Positions 9,193 to 17,772 of a stretch of 64,000 nucleotides of DNA are shown one piece after another. The notes under the pieces were generated by a model. That model had not been told where the DNA came from. It searched no databases and saw only the letters and a program-made list of their open reading frames with translations. The position numbers and the translations under genes are program-made. Numbering within the stretch: the stretch's first letter is position 1; the number at the start of each line of letters is the position of its first letter. The stretch is from Clostridium tagluense (GTDB lineage: Bacteria > Bacillota > Clostridia > Clostridiales > Clostridiaceae). The DNA lies in assembly GCF_003865095.1 (NCBI RefSeq), contig NZ_BHYK01000015.1:1-64000 (forward strand). Reading direction: 5' to 3'.

Positions 9193-9205
9193 AAGGAGGA
9201 AAATA

Positions 9206-9562
9206 ATGGACTACTTTCAAAAGGCTAACGACATATACAATACTAAGGATTACAACAGAGCAATCGCTCTATATAAAAAAGCTGCAGAAATGAAAGACAA
9301 TGAAGCGGGATCTCTTTATAATAGCGCAGTATGTTTTATTCACCTAAAGGAATATGAAAAAGCAATACCCTTATTTCATAGTGCTATAGATCTACGCCCT
9401 GAAAGCAAATATTTCTTCAACTTAGCTTATTGCTATGCCATGTGTCTCAACAAGCCAAAGGCATTATATTACTTCAATACCGCTTGGACACTAAACAATG
9501 AAGACGAAGATTGCGAAAAAGCCATTAACTTATTATTAAAAAGTTACAGAATAGCTCCCTAA
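9206..9562 (+). CDS. Small TPR-repeat protein
   Basis: A 118-residue soluble protein with about three tetratricopeptide repeats. DYNRAIALYKKAAEMKDNEA, EYEKAIPLFHSAIDLRPES and KPKALYYFNTAWTLNNEDED show the alternating small and aromatic residues of the fold. TPRs bind proteins; no catalytic domain is present and the partner is unknown. The start has AAGGAGGA 8 nt upstream, immediately after a four-unit 18-bp tandem repeat. The stop codon lies inside a terminator hairpin, and the next gene is convergent, so this gene is transcribed alone. Confidence 0.75.
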   Translation: MDYFQKANDIYNTKDYNRAIALYKKAAEMKDNEAGSLYNSAVCFIHLKEYEKAIPLFHSAIDLRPESKYFFNLAYCYAMCLNKPKALYYFNTAWTLNNEDEDCEKAINLLLKSYRIAP

Positions 9563-9580
9563 AACAAAGGGAGCTATTCT
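9548..9580. terminator. Terminator between convergent genes
   Basis: Perfect 13-bp stem (AGAATAGCTCCCT/AGGGAGCTATTCT) with a 7-nt loop, overlapping the TPR stop codon. An A-rich flank on the left gives a T-run on the minus strand, so it can also terminate the leftward gene starting at 10770. Confidence 0.75.
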
Positions 9581-9594
9581 ATAATAAATCATTT

Positions 9595-10770
9595 TTACCA
9601 TTCTCCAGCTATACTCTCTTCTTTATGGTCTATAACAAATCTTTTACTATCAAAATAGTCCCCACCAATTAAAAATGTAGGATCTACATTAATCCATTTG
9701 TTTTCGTCTTTTACATATACCTGATTCCAAGCATGACTAACCCAATTATTCCCATTGAATCCCTGACCAGTTATAATTCTTACCTTTATATTATTAGCCC
9801 TGCACATAGCTACAAATAGACATGCATAGTCAAAGCATATTCCACTTTTGGAGTCAAAGGTTGGAACAGCTCCAGATTTCACTTCTAAATCATTATTTAA
9901 TACTCTATTTGCCTTTGCATCATCATAAACTACTTCACTACCTACCCAATTGTATATAAGCTTTGCTTTTTCCCTTGTTGCATTTTTATTTCGCACCAGA
10001 TTAATTGCAAACTTATCAATTTCACCATTAGATTGCACCCCTTGGTCCAAGGTAACACCATTATAATAAGTTATAACCTTTTGCTTATTTTGTACATTAG
10101 TATCCTTTGCACTTGCTTCTTTTACTACAATTTTAAAGGAGTTATTAACAATATTGGGAAGTTGTTTTGCAAGCTTTGAATTAGTCAATGGAATAACTAC
10201 CTCTTTGGATATATAATTATACAATTGTGATCCTTCTAAATATTTATTGTATGAATCAGTTATCTTAAGGAGTGATAGAAAATTCAGCATCAAAGTAATA
10301 ACAATTAAATAGCATATTGATTTGGGTACTTGAAATATCGCCCCTACTACTCTTTTAAAAATATCGCTTTTATTTTTCAACTTATTTTCTATGCTATCAA
10401 ACAAAGGGTAAATAGTAATGTGACTAATAAGATTAATAACAAAATTTATCACTGTATAGATTATTAGCACCACAAGTGGCATCAATAATACATAAATCAC
10501 TAGTGGTTTATTATTAATAAAATCTATAGCTTTTAAAGGTATATTTTTGTATATTTTTTCATAAATACCCTCATTATGCTGAATAAAAATTTTTTTGGTG
10601 TAATAAATGCCTAAAAATAGTGCACTTAAAAAAGAAATACTTTGAAAAGCTCCCTGAATAGATCCTTTTAAATTTTCAGAAGAAAATTTAAATATAAACC
10701 CTTTAATTACTGGATATATAAAAAGCAATAGTAAAATTAAAGTCACAGGCTCCCTAAACAACTCTACCAC
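9595..10770 (-). CDS. CvpA-like membrane protein with C-terminal transglutaminase domain
   Basis: A 391-residue membrane protein. Residues 1-200 contain about five hydrophobic segments in a CvpA/colicin V production-like arrangement. After a linker, residues about 255-385 are a transglutaminase-like cysteine-protease fold, with the catalytic Cys in KSGICFDYACLF, His in SHAWNQVYV and Asp in NVDPTF. Topology suggests the catalytic part is extracytoplasmic, where it could cross-link or cleave peptides; the real substrate is unknown. The start is a GTG at 10770. A TTG three codons later (10761) has better ribosome-binding-site spacing (GAGGGTGG), so the N-terminus is uncertain by three residues. 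It lies downstream of recX, separated by 50 bp. Confidence 0.8.
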   Translation of the reverse strand: MVELFREPVTLILLLLFIYPVIKGFIFKFSSENLKGSIQGAFQSISFLSALFLGIYYTKKIFIQHNEGIYEKIYKNIPLKAIDFINNKPLVIYVLLMPLVVLIIYTVINFVINLISHITIYPLFDSIENKLKNKSDIFKRVVGAIFQVPKSICYLIVITLMLNFLSLLKITDSYNKYLEGSQLYNYISKEVVIPLTNSKLAKQLPNIVNNSFKIVVKEASAKDTNVQNKQKVITYYNGVTLDQGVQSNGEIDKFAINLVRNKNATREKAKLIYNWVGSEVVYDDAKANRVLNNDLEVKSGAVPTFDSKSGICFDYACLFVAMCRANNIKVRIITGQGFNGNNWVSHAWNQVYVKDENKWINVDPTFLIGGDYFDSKRFVIDHKEESIAGEW

Positions 10771-10820
10771 CCTCTTTCGTTATTATGCAATTATAAGCGA
10801 AGTTGCAATCCGCCACGCTC

Positions 10821-11678
10821 CTATAAATCCTCCACACCATTAATTAAATCTCCTAACACTTTTTTGATTTCATCCCACTTATAGCCCCGCCTTAAAAGAT
10901 AGTCTCCCAGCTTTTTATACAGCTTTATTTTCGATGGCTCTGACTTAATTAATATGTTGTATCTTTTACTAGCAAGTTCCTGTAATTTTTTATAATCTTC
11001 TTCATAATTATCTTCAGAGTGTTCTTCTTCACTAGGTTGCTCATTATTATCATTCTCAGTTATTTTATCTAAAACCTCATTTACTATTCCAAAATCGTAT
11101 CCATTTCGAACTAAATAATCCCATGTTTTTTTATAAAGTTTTAATGCATTTTTTTCACTCTTAGCTAATGTAGCCATTTTTCTTTCACCGAGTAGCAAAG
11201 CCACTTGTAACTGTTCCTCCGAAGTTATTTTGTTAAGAGCTTCTTTAATTAATTCTTTTGGAAGAGACTTTTTTAGTAATGTGAACTTAATTTTATTTTT
11301 CCCAGTGGATTTAATTTTTTCTTTTATAAATAAGTCAACAAATCGCTTATCATCCACAAAATCATACTGCTTTAAAAACTCCATTACTCTATCTATGGTT
11401 TTAATATCAAATTCTTTTATTGTCAATTTATCTACTACTTGCTTGGCTGACTTAAAACTTCTTTCTAAAAAATGAAGAGCGCAATTTTTCCCCTTTATAT
11501 AATTATCCTCATCAATTATATCTTGCAGCCCCTCTTTTTCAATGGTTGCTCCTTTTGTAATATTATGAATATACACAAGTGCTGCATCACAAGCAAAGGC
11601 GAATTCATCATTCATATAAATGTTAACTCTATCCTTATTTTTTTTTTGAATTTCAATTTTTGTTATAATACTACTCAA
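10821..11678 (-). CDS. recX: RecX family regulatory protein
   Basis: A 285-residue RecX homologue, expected to bind the RecA filament and limit recombination activity. It has the all-helical three-helix repeats of the family, e.g. ALHFLERSFKSAKQVVDKL and VMEFLKQYDFVDDKRFVDLFIKEK, and further C-terminal repeats (YLVRNGYDFGIVNEVLDKI; YLLRRGYKWDEIKKVLGDL). It is longer than the E. coli protein but typical of Firmicutes. An acidic linker (about 215-230) separates the last two repeats. Start is a TTG at 11678 with GAGAGGG upstream. It begins 2 bp after the M16 protease stop codon, so the two form an operon. recA is not in the window. Confidence 0.85.
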   Translation of the reverse strand: MSSIITKIEIQKKNKDRVNIYMNDEFAFACDAALVYIHNITKGATIEKEGLQDIIDEDNYIKGKNCALHFLERSFKSAKQVVDKLTIKEFDIKTIDRVMEFLKQYDFVDDKRFVDLFIKEKIKSTGKNKIKFTLLKKSLPKELIKEALNKITSEEQLQVALLLGERKMATLAKSEKNALKLYKKTWDYLVRNGYDFGIVNEVLDKITENDNNEQPSEEEHSEDNYEEDYKKLQELASKRYNILIKSEPSKIKLYKKLGDYLLRRGYKWDEIKKVLGDLINGVEDL

Positions 11679-11680
11679 AA

Positions 11681-12931
11681 CTACCCTCTCTTTTCCGGTA
11701 AAAAGACGTGAATTGTTGGCTTTTGCAATACTTTTCTAGAAATATTATATAAGTCTTCACTTTTAATATTTCCCATATTTTTCATATCCTCAGTAAACTG
11801 ATATATATCTTCATTTTCCATGGCCTGATGAATTACATAATTACCAAGATCCGTAGAATCCTCTAAGGTTGATGCTATAGCCGTTTTTAATATTTTCTTC
11901 ATAAGCGCTATGGTATTATCATCAAAAACTATTTTTTCACTTTTAATATCCCGGATGGCAGAATCAATTACGTCTATTGCTTCTTCTACATCTTCTTCTG
12001 AAACCGATGTATAAATATATAGTGTTTTAACGTTATTTGAAGTATCTAAATGAGTATACACATCATAGGACAAGCCTCTTTTTTCTCGGAGTTCTCTAAA
12101 TAATATAGAATTAGAACTTTCTCCGAATTTATAGTTTAGTATTCTAAGTGCTAATTCCTCATCGTTAGATAGTCCATTGAAGGTATATAAATATAGTATA
12201 GTACTTTGCTCAATTTCTTTTTTATATGAAATTTCTTTTACAAATTGGTGATGCTCATACATTATTTTTCGCTTCTCAAACTTCTTTTTAGTCCAACTAC
12301 CAAGATACTTCTTCACCATATTTATTATGTCCTCATGTTCAAATGGTGATACAATGGATATAAACGTATTATTTGGCACGTAATACCTATTATAAAAATC
12401 AACAAGTTGCTTTCTTGCAACTTTTTTTATTATGTTTTCACTACCAATAGTATCCTCCCTAAGTGGACTATAAATAAATGCAATCTCATTAACTCTCTTA
12501 AAGCTTAAGTCTTCAATGTCATCATTAATTGTTCTAATTTCAGCCAGTATTACGCCCCTTTCCTTCTCAATTTCATCTTTTGGAAAGGTTGAATTTAAGA
12601 GCATATCAGCAATCAATGCTAATGCATTCTCTAATTCTTCATTTAAAATTGTAGCGCTATATACTGTACAATTAAAATCCGTATAAGCATTATATTCCCC
12701 ACCTAGATTTTCCAAATCACTATTTAATTTTTCGTTAGTTTTACTAACCGTGCCTTTAAAAAGCATGTGCTCTATAAAATGGGCTATTCCTTTTTCATTT
12801 TTTTCTTCATAAAATGAACCTATATTTACTCCAGCATGAATTGCTGAAATCTGACTATCCTTTTTAATAGTAATAAGATTAATACCATTACTTAATTCTG
12901 TTAATTCTGTATTAAAAATTTCTTTACTCAT
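11681..12931 (-). CDS. M16 family zinc metallopeptidase
   Basis: A 416-residue insulinase/processing-peptidase-like protein. The inverted zinc motif HFIEH (HxxEH, within AHFIEHMLFKGT) is intact near residue 46, and the distal glutamate lies in the ERGVILAEIRTINDD region. The M16 N- and C-terminal halves are both present (LREKRGLSYDVYTH near 285). Firmicute homologues (YmxG/PepR type) are cytoplasmic peptidases. ATG start at 12931 with a GGAG-type site. It is the first gene of a two-gene unit with recX. Confidence 0.9.
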   Translation of the reverse strand: MSKEIFNTELTELSNGINLITIKKDSQISAIHAGVNIGSFYEEKNEKGIAHFIEHMLFKGTVSKTNEKLNSDLENLGGEYNAYTDFNCTVYSATILNEELENALALIADMLLNSTFPKDEIEKERGVILAEIRTINDDIEDLSFKRVNEIAFIYSPLREDTIGSENIIKKVARKQLVDFYNRYYVPNNTFISIVSPFEHEDIINMVKKYLGSWTKKKFEKRKIMYEHHQFVKEISYKKEIEQSTILYLYTFNGLSNDEELALRILNYKFGESSNSILFRELREKRGLSYDVYTHLDTSNNVKTLYIYTSVSEEDVEEAIDVIDSAIRDIKSEKIVFDDNTIALMKKILKTAIASTLEDSTDLGNYVIHQAMENEDIYQFTEDMKNMGNIKSEDLYNISRKVLQKPTIHVFLPEKRG

Positions 12932-13221
12932 AATATTCTCCTTTAAGCAAAAACTGCGTTATTAAACTTTTATTTTGAGTCATTTACTGAAATCAAAAAA
13001 TAAAATTATATATAGATAAACTATATCATACTTTTAACTATTTTAGACTATTTTCTTATCAATATTCTTTTATCCCTTAATTGTAGCAAAAATAAATTCT
13101 TTCATTTCTTTTTTACTTTAGTTTAGAACTTTGCATAGATACCAAAAATATACTTAGCGACAATATAGTTTATAACAATTTAAAACTAGAGTAAATTCCC
13201 TATGCAATAAGATAAATATAT

Positions 13222-13250
13222 TTGACTAATCCTAAATTATATAGTAGAAT
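13222..13250 (+). promoter_or_regulatory. Promoter of queT
   Basis: TTGACT at 13222-13227, a 17-nt spacer and TAGAAT at 13245-13250. This predicts a start near 13257, just before the preQ1-I riboswitch. Confidence 0.7.
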
Positions 13251-13273
13251 TAAAGTTCGGGTCGAATACGTAT

Positions 13274-13316
13274 AGACAGTTCGTAACCATCCTGTCTCAA
13301 AACAAAACTACGGAGG
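13274..13316 (+). promoter_or_regulatory. PreQ1-I riboswitch
   Basis: P1 stem AGACAG (13274-13279) with CTGTCT (13292-13297), a loop ending in GTAACC, an A-rich tail CAAAACAAAACTA and then CGGAGG. The CC at 13287-13288 can pair with GG at 13312-13313 in the H-type pseudoknot typical of preQ1-I. That pairing buries the GGAGG ribosome-binding site of the next gene, so ligand binding should block translation. The downstream gene is a QueT-type queuosine-precursor transporter, which supports the call. Confidence 0.88.
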
Positions 13317-13323
13317 CATAAAA

Positions 13324-13848
13324 ATGAATATTAAATTAAATGAAGGAACCATATCTGTAAAAATAAGAAGAATTGTTTTTGCAGCAATGGTAGCTGCTAT
13401 TTATGCAGCTTTGACTCTAAGCTTGTCGTTTTTCAGCTTTGGAGTTATTCAATATCGTATTGCTGAAGGACTTACTATCCTACCTTACTTTGCATCTTTT
13501 TCTATTCCAGGGCTGGTAATTGGTTGTATAGTCTCTAACATCATAAGTCCACTAGGTATTATGGATATGATTTTCGGTTCCCTCGCAACATTTATAGCCG
13601 CGATTTCAACTTACTATATTGGTAAAAGCAAACTGAAATTCAAAAGAATACTTGCTCCATTACCAGCCGTAGTAGTTAATGCCATTATTATAGGCATAAT
13701 GTTAAAGCTTTTATATTTTAAAGACATGCCCCTTCTACTTTGTATGCTACAAGTTGCATGGGGAGAATTAGTCTGCTGTTATGGAATTGGATTACCTCTT
13801 ATTTATGTTATTGAAAAGAACTCAATTTTGAGGAATTTTTTTAAATAA
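13324..13848 (+). CDS. queT: QueT family queuosine-precursor (preQ1) transporter
   Basis: A 174-residue integral membrane protein with about five or six hydrophobic segments. It matches the QueT/COG4708 family, an S-component for preQ1 or related 7-deazapurines that usually works with a shared energy-coupling factor module. Conserved stretches include AAIYAALTLSLSFFSFGVIQ, RIAEGLTILPYF and SNIISPLGIMDMIFGSLAT. The ATG at 13324 follows GGAGG at 13312-13316, which is part of the preQ1-I riboswitch, so import of the precursor is feedback controlled. It has its own promoter and a terminator at 13852. No queuosine synthesis genes are nearby, consistent with salvage. Confidence 0.9.
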   Translation: MNIKLNEGTISVKIRRIVFAAMVAAIYAALTLSLSFFSFGVIQYRIAEGLTILPYFASFSIPGLVIGCIVSNIISPLGIMDMIFGSLATFIAAISTYYIGKSKLKFKRILAPLPAVVVNAIIIGIMLKLLYFKDMPLLLCMLQVAWGELVCCYGIGLPLIYVIEKNSILRNFFK

Positions 13849-13851
13849 TTG

Positions 13852-13878
13852 AAAAAAGCAATTTAATTTTGCTTTTTT
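13852..13878 (+). terminator. Terminator of queT
   Basis: AAAAAAGCAA and TTGCTTTTTT form a 10-bp stem with a 7-nt loop directly after the queT stop codon. Confidence 0.7.
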
Positions 13879-13957
13879 GGTTTAATATTTGTTATTCTGT
13901 ATATACTTAATAATATGAGATGTATTTGATACTTTATGAGAAGAAAGAGGAATTTTA

Positions 13958-15544
13958 ATGAACAAAATTGAAAAACTTAAATTTGAAGAACTAGGACTAA
14001 ACGAATCTGTACTACAGGCTATACAGGATTTAAAATTTGAATATCCATCTGATATCCAATCAAAGGCTATTCCAGTTGTATTGGAAGGCTTTGATATTAT
14101 AGGTCAAGCTCAAACCGGAACTGGTAAAACATTAGCCTTTGGTGCACCTATTTTAAGCTTAATGGAAAAATCAAATGGAAAAGTTCAAGCAATAATAATG
14201 TCTCCAACAAGAGAACTTGCTGTTCAAGTTGCTGAAGAACTTTCACGTATTGCAAAACATGAAAGAGTTAAAATATTGCCAATCTATGGTGGTCAATCTA
14301 TCGATAGACAAATATCTGCCCTAAAAAGAGGAGTAGATATTGTTGTTGGAACTCCAGGAAGATTACTAGACCATATTAGAAAAGGCACTTTAAAACTTGC
14401 CAATGCTAAGTTTCTTGTTTTAGATGAAGCTGACGAAATGTTAAACATGGGCTTTATTGAAGATATCGAAAGTATTATAAGTAATTTAAGTGAAGATAGA
14501 CAGACTTTACTTTTCTCAGCTACTATGCCAAGAGCTATTAAAATATTGTCTAAAAAATATATGCATCCTGAAACAAAGATTATTGCAATAGAAAAGAAAT
14601 CTTTAACAGTTTCTAAGATTAAGCAATATTACTACGAAGTAAATCCAAAAAATAAATTTGAATCATTATGTAGAATTCTTGATGTAGATGCTCCTAAGAC
14701 TTGTATACTATTCTGTAAAACTAAAAAAGGTGTAGATGAATTAGTTGATGCATTACAACCAAGAGGTTATACTGTTGAAGGTATGCACGGAGACATGAAA
14801 CAAAGTCAAAGAATGAACACTCTAAAAAAATTCAAAGATGGTAATTTAAATTACTTAATTGCAACAGATGTAGCTGCAAGAGGAATAGATGTTGAGAATG
14901 TTACTCATGTAATAAATTACGATTTACCACAAGATAGTGAATCATATATCCATAGAATTGGAAGAACTGGTAGAGCTGGTAAAGAGGGTACTGCTTATAG
15001 TCTTATTACAAGACGAGAAGCATCTGCTATAAGACAGATTGAACGTGATACTAAAAGTATAATCACTAAAAAAACTGTCCCTACTATAACAGATATTTTT
15101 GCAGCAAAATCAGAAACTATTTTAGATTCTATAAAATTAGTTTTAGAAGAAAATTTATATGAGAACTTCCTTCCACTTGGAAAAAATCTTATAAAAGAAT
15201 TTGGTGCTGAAGACGTAGCTGCTTCTCTAATAAAAATTATATTTGATAAAGAAGTTAACTACAACTATTCAGATGATACTACAACAACAACACTAGTAAC
15301 AGATAATGTTAGACTATTCCTTTCTATCGGAAGAATGGATGAAGTTATGACTAAAGATATTATATCTTTCTTATGCGAGACAGCTAATATTAACAAAAAT
15401 GAACTTGGCCGTATTGATATTTTAGATAAATTCTCATTTTTAGATGTACCTTCAAACCTAGTTGATGCTATACTAAACAATAGTTCTGGTAAGAAGTTAA
15501 ATAGTAGAAAAGTAAATATTGAGGTTGCTAAATCTAGAAGATAG
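13958..15544 (+). CDS. DEAD-box RNA helicase with DbpA-type RNA-binding domain
   Basis: A 528-residue ATP-dependent RNA helicase. Motifs in order: Q motif, AQTGTGKT (I), PTRELAVQ (Ia), GTPGRLLDH (Ib), VLDEADEML (II), SATMP (III), then the helicase C-terminal domain with ATDVAARGIDV (V) and HRIGRTGRAG (VI). Residues about 448-525 match a DbpA RNA-binding domain (RRM-like fold), which in DbpA/YxiN anchors the enzyme to 23S rRNA hairpin 92. A ribosome-assembly role is therefore likely; a general cold-shock or mRNA-decay role (CshA-like) is possible. The ATG at 13958 follows AAGAGG. It is transcribed alone and ends at a strong terminator. Confidence 0.9.
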   Translation: MNKIEKLKFEELGLNESVLQAIQDLKFEYPSDIQSKAIPVVLEGFDIIGQAQTGTGKTLAFGAPILSLMEKSNGKVQAIIMSPTRELAVQVAEELSRIAKHERVKILPIYGGQSIDRQISALKRGVDIVVGTPGRLLDHIRKGTLKLANAKFLVLDEADEMLNMGFIEDIESIISNLSEDRQTLLFSATMPRAIKILSKKYMHPETKIIAIEKKSLTVSKIKQYYYEVNPKNKFESLCRILDVDAPKTCILFCKTKKGVDELVDALQPRGYTVEGMHGDMKQSQRMNTLKKFKDGNLNYLIATDVAARGIDVENVTHVINYDLPQDSESYIHRIGRTGRAGKEGTAYSLITRREASAIRQIERDTKSIITKKTVPTITDIFAAKSETILDSIKLVLEENLYENFLPLGKNLIKEFGAEDVAASLIKIIFDKEVNYNYSDDTTTTTLVTDNVRLFLSIGRMDEVMTKDIISFLCETANINKNELGRIDILDKFSFLDVPSNLVDAILNNSSGKKLNSRKVNIEVAKSRR

Positions 15545-15556
15545 ATTTCTTAACAC

Positions 15557-15594
15557 AAAAGAGAGACCTTATTTTATAAGGTCTCTCTTTTATT
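15557..15594 (+). terminator. Terminator of the DEAD-box helicase gene
   Basis: A perfect 16-bp stem (15557-15572 with 15576-15591) and 3-nt loop, with T-rich sequence following. Confidence 0.85.
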
Positions 15595-15674
15595 TTGAAA
15601 ATTTCAAAACATATTTTTTGCCTTTAATTATTTTATTACCCCCTTTAACATACAATATAAATGGGGTGATAATT

Positions 15675-15758
15675 ATGAATAAATTTAAAAAATTACTTTA
15701 TACACTAATTTTTATCTTATTAATTGAGGTATTTCTAATATATATAATATCTAAATAA
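15675..15758 (+). CDS. 27-residue single-pass membrane peptide
   Basis: A short reading frame with a clear GGGGTGAT ribosome-binding site 6 nt before ATG. The peptide starts MNKFKKLL, then is almost purely hydrophobic (YTLIFILLIEVFLIYII) and ends in SK, i.e. one transmembrane helix with a positive N-terminus. It lies between the helicase terminator and the convergent mgtC-like gene. No family is recognised. Small membrane proteins, toxin-like peptides and transporter regulators can all look like this; function is unassigned. Confidence 0.5.
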   Translation: MNKFKKLLYTLIFILLIEVFLIYIISK

Positions 15759-15764
15759 CTATTT

Positions 15765-16469
15765 TTATTCTACTATATTTGCCTTGTATATTTCTTCAAA
15801 AGTACATAATCTTTGTACGATTTTATTGCTCTTAATATGTCTCGGTGCTAAAATCGTGTAAATTGCTGTGCTATAATCTGGATTTTCATCATCATCCTCA
15901 ATAGAAAAGTCTATAGTCTTAACTTTTATTCCCATATCATCAAAGTACTGTGCTAATTCCTCTACCATATTTTTCTTATTACTATATTGAATTTCAATTT
16001 TCAGAATATTTATATTCTTAAAAAGCTTAGCTTCAAAGGTCTTAAAAAATACTAATACTATAAAAACACATACGGTTGCTAGTATAGTTAAAGTGTAATA
16101 ACCTAGTCCAACTGCAAGCCCAATACATGCCACTGTCCATATACTAGCTGCCGTAGTAAGCCCTTTTACGGATCCCTTCTCATGTATAATAGTCCCTGCC
16201 CCTAAAAATCCAACTCCAGTTATAACTTGTGCCCCCAGTCTCCCAATATCTGCTTTCAAAGCATTTTGGAGTTCTGGATGCTGAATTATCATATTGGTTG
16301 CATCTTGAATTGAATATAATTGTATCATTGAGGTAACGGCAGCACCTAAGCATACTAGAATATGTGTTCTAAAACCAGCTGGTCTATTTTTAAATTCTCT
16401 CTCATATCCAATTAAGCCACCAACTATAACTGCAAGGGCAAGCCTTATTGCTACTTCATATGCTAACAT
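15765..16469 (-). CDS. MgtC/SapB family membrane protein
   Basis: A 234-residue protein with four or five N-terminal transmembrane segments and a soluble C-terminal domain (about 140-234, ACT-like). The MgtC core is clear: ALAVIVGGLIGYEREFKNRP, AGFRTHILVCLGAA, VITGVGFLGAGTII and KGLTTAASIWTVACIGLAVG. The family is linked to magnesium limitation and to control of ATP synthase or ion balance, but the biochemical activity of this member is not known. ATG at 16469 with GGAGGT upstream. Its stop codon is 6 bp from the stop of the convergent small membrane peptide gene. Confidence 0.88.
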   Translation of the reverse strand: MLAYEVAIRLALAVIVGGLIGYEREFKNRPAGFRTHILVCLGAAVTSMIQLYSIQDATNMIIQHPELQNALKADIGRLGAQVITGVGFLGAGTIIHEKGSVKGLTTAASIWTVACIGLAVGLGYYTLTILATVCVFIVLVFFKTFEAKLFKNINILKIEIQYSNKKNMVEELAQYFDDMGIKVKTIDFSIEDDDENPDYSTAIYTILAPRHIKSNKIVQRLCTFEEIYKANIVE

Positions 16470-16533
16470 GTAAGTACCTCCAAAAATTCGTCATATCCTA
16501 TTATAATTAATTAAAATCTGATATATGCATAAT

Positions 16534-17100
16534 TTACATATACCAGATTTCCTCTTTGCTTGTAGAAACTCCAATAGCCCCTGCTTTAATACTAGCAATT
16601 ACATCTTCCTTATCTGAAATTAGCCCACCAGTAATTATAGGAATATTTACTTCTGTACTAATTATCTTTGTTACTCTTGGCATAATCCCAGGTAATATTT
16701 CTACAGCATCAGGTCTTATGGTTTTAATAGAACTAATGCCACTTTCCAGTGACAATGCATCCAACATGAAAAGTCTTTGTATTGAAAATAAACCCATTTC
16801 CTTCGCAGCTCTAATAAGGCTACTTTTAGTAGTTATAATTCCGTCTGGAACAATGTTTTCATTTATATATTTTAAAGCACAAATATTTCTTGAGAAACCT
16901 TCAATTAAATCCAAATGTACATATACATGTTTACCCTGGGTTTTTATACGATTAACAATCTCTTTTAAATTAAAAATACTTCCTGTAAGCAAGAAAATAA
17001 TTTCGCAGGGGGATTCTATGGCCTTATCTAACTTTTCCAAATTATTTACCGCTGCAATTATTGGATTTTCTCGAATTTTATTATAAAATTCATTTTCCAC
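16534..17100 (-). CDS. glpP: GlpP family glycerol-3-phosphate-responsive antiterminator
   Basis: A 188-residue TIM-barrel-like protein of the GlpP family. In Bacillus, GlpP binds glycerol-3-phosphate and the leader RNA of glp genes to prevent termination. Family stretches are VYVHLDLIEGFSRN, DGIITTKSSLIRAAKEMG, VEILPGIMPRV and PIITGGLISDKEDVIASIKAGA. I place the start at a GTG at 17100, which has GGAGTGAG correctly spaced upstream; the in-frame ATG at 17121 has no ribosome-binding site. No glpF, glpK or glpD gene lies in the window, so it acts on targets elsewhere. It follows the UPF0158 gene by 24 bp and is probably cotranscribed with it. Confidence 0.85.
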   Translation of the reverse strand: MENEFYNKIRENPIIAAVNNLEKLDKAIESPCEIIFLLTGSIFNLKEIVNRIKTQGKHVYVHLDLIEGFSRNICALKYINENIVPDGIITTKSSLIRAAKEMGLFSIQRLFMLDALSLESGISSIKTIRPDAVEILPGIMPRVTKIISTEVNIPIITGGLISDKEDVIASIKAGAIGVSTSKEEIWYM

Positions 17101-17124
17101 ATTTCTCACTCCTATTATCATAAT

Positions 17125-17616
17125 TTAATTTAGGTACTTTAGCTCAATGCCAATTGACTTTAACCATGTCCTCGCAAATTCATTTATACAATTATCTTCA
17201 TATTTATACCATTCTTCTGTTTTATTTGGTTTATCCATTAAAACGTGTTTAAATTTTTTAATAGGTTCTTTACCATTTAATACCTTGCGTAATTCTTGCT
17301 TTAAATCTGAATCACCAGCTAAACTATTAACATATTTATTCATTGTGCTTGTATAAAAATCTTCATCTAGAAGAGGAGTATTTAAGTATCTATTAACCGT
17401 ATCTTCACTAATAAGTATGGCTACACTAACAAATTCTTTTAACCAATTATCAAAGATATCCTCTTTTAAAGTTCCCTTTTCTAAGGCTAAACTAACTTCT
17501 GTGGGAATATATATAACCTCACCAGTATATGTGTCTAAAAAACTTTTTCCTAAATTGTCATCTTCCTCTGAAATCGTTTCTATAAGTGCTTCTATATCAA
17601 TATCTATTATTTTCAA
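17125..17616 (-). CDS. UPF0158 family protein
   Basis: A 163-residue soluble acidic protein of the uncharacterised UPF0158 family. The N-terminal IDIEALIETISEEDD and SFLDTYTGEVIYIP stretches are the family hallmark, followed by helical segments (DIFDNWLKEFVSVAILIS; EWYKYEDNCINEFARTWL). No catalytic residues are evident. Start is a TTG at 17616 with AGGAGGT 6 nt upstream. Upstream is a hairpin terminator of the DUF1292 gene; downstream is glpP. Confidence 0.75.
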   Translation of the reverse strand: MKIIDIDIEALIETISEEDDNLGKSFLDTYTGEVIYIPTEVSLALEKGTLKEDIFDNWLKEFVSVAILISEDTVNRYLNTPLLDEDFYTSTMNKYVNSLAGDSDLKQELRKVLNGKEPIKKFKHVLMDKPNKTEEWYKYEDNCINEFARTWLKSIGIELKYLN

Positions 17617-17703
17617 AATTTTACCTCCTAATATTTAAAATACATTGGAATAAATCAATATACCAATGTATTTTCATATGCACATATCTATGATTTATAA
17701 ACT

Positions 17704-17738
17704 AAAACCCAATAAACCTTACAGTTTATTGGGTTTTG
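17704..17738 (-). terminator. Terminator after the DUF1292 gene
   Basis: AAAACCCAATAAAC and GTTTATTGGGTTTT form a perfect 14-bp stem with a 6-nt loop, 35 bp beyond the DUF1292 stop. An overlapping smaller inverted pair (CCAATA/TATTGG type) lies at 17740-17763. Confidence 0.75.
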
Positions 17739-17772
17739 ACCAATAGCCCCTTAAGGTTTATTGGTAAATTAT

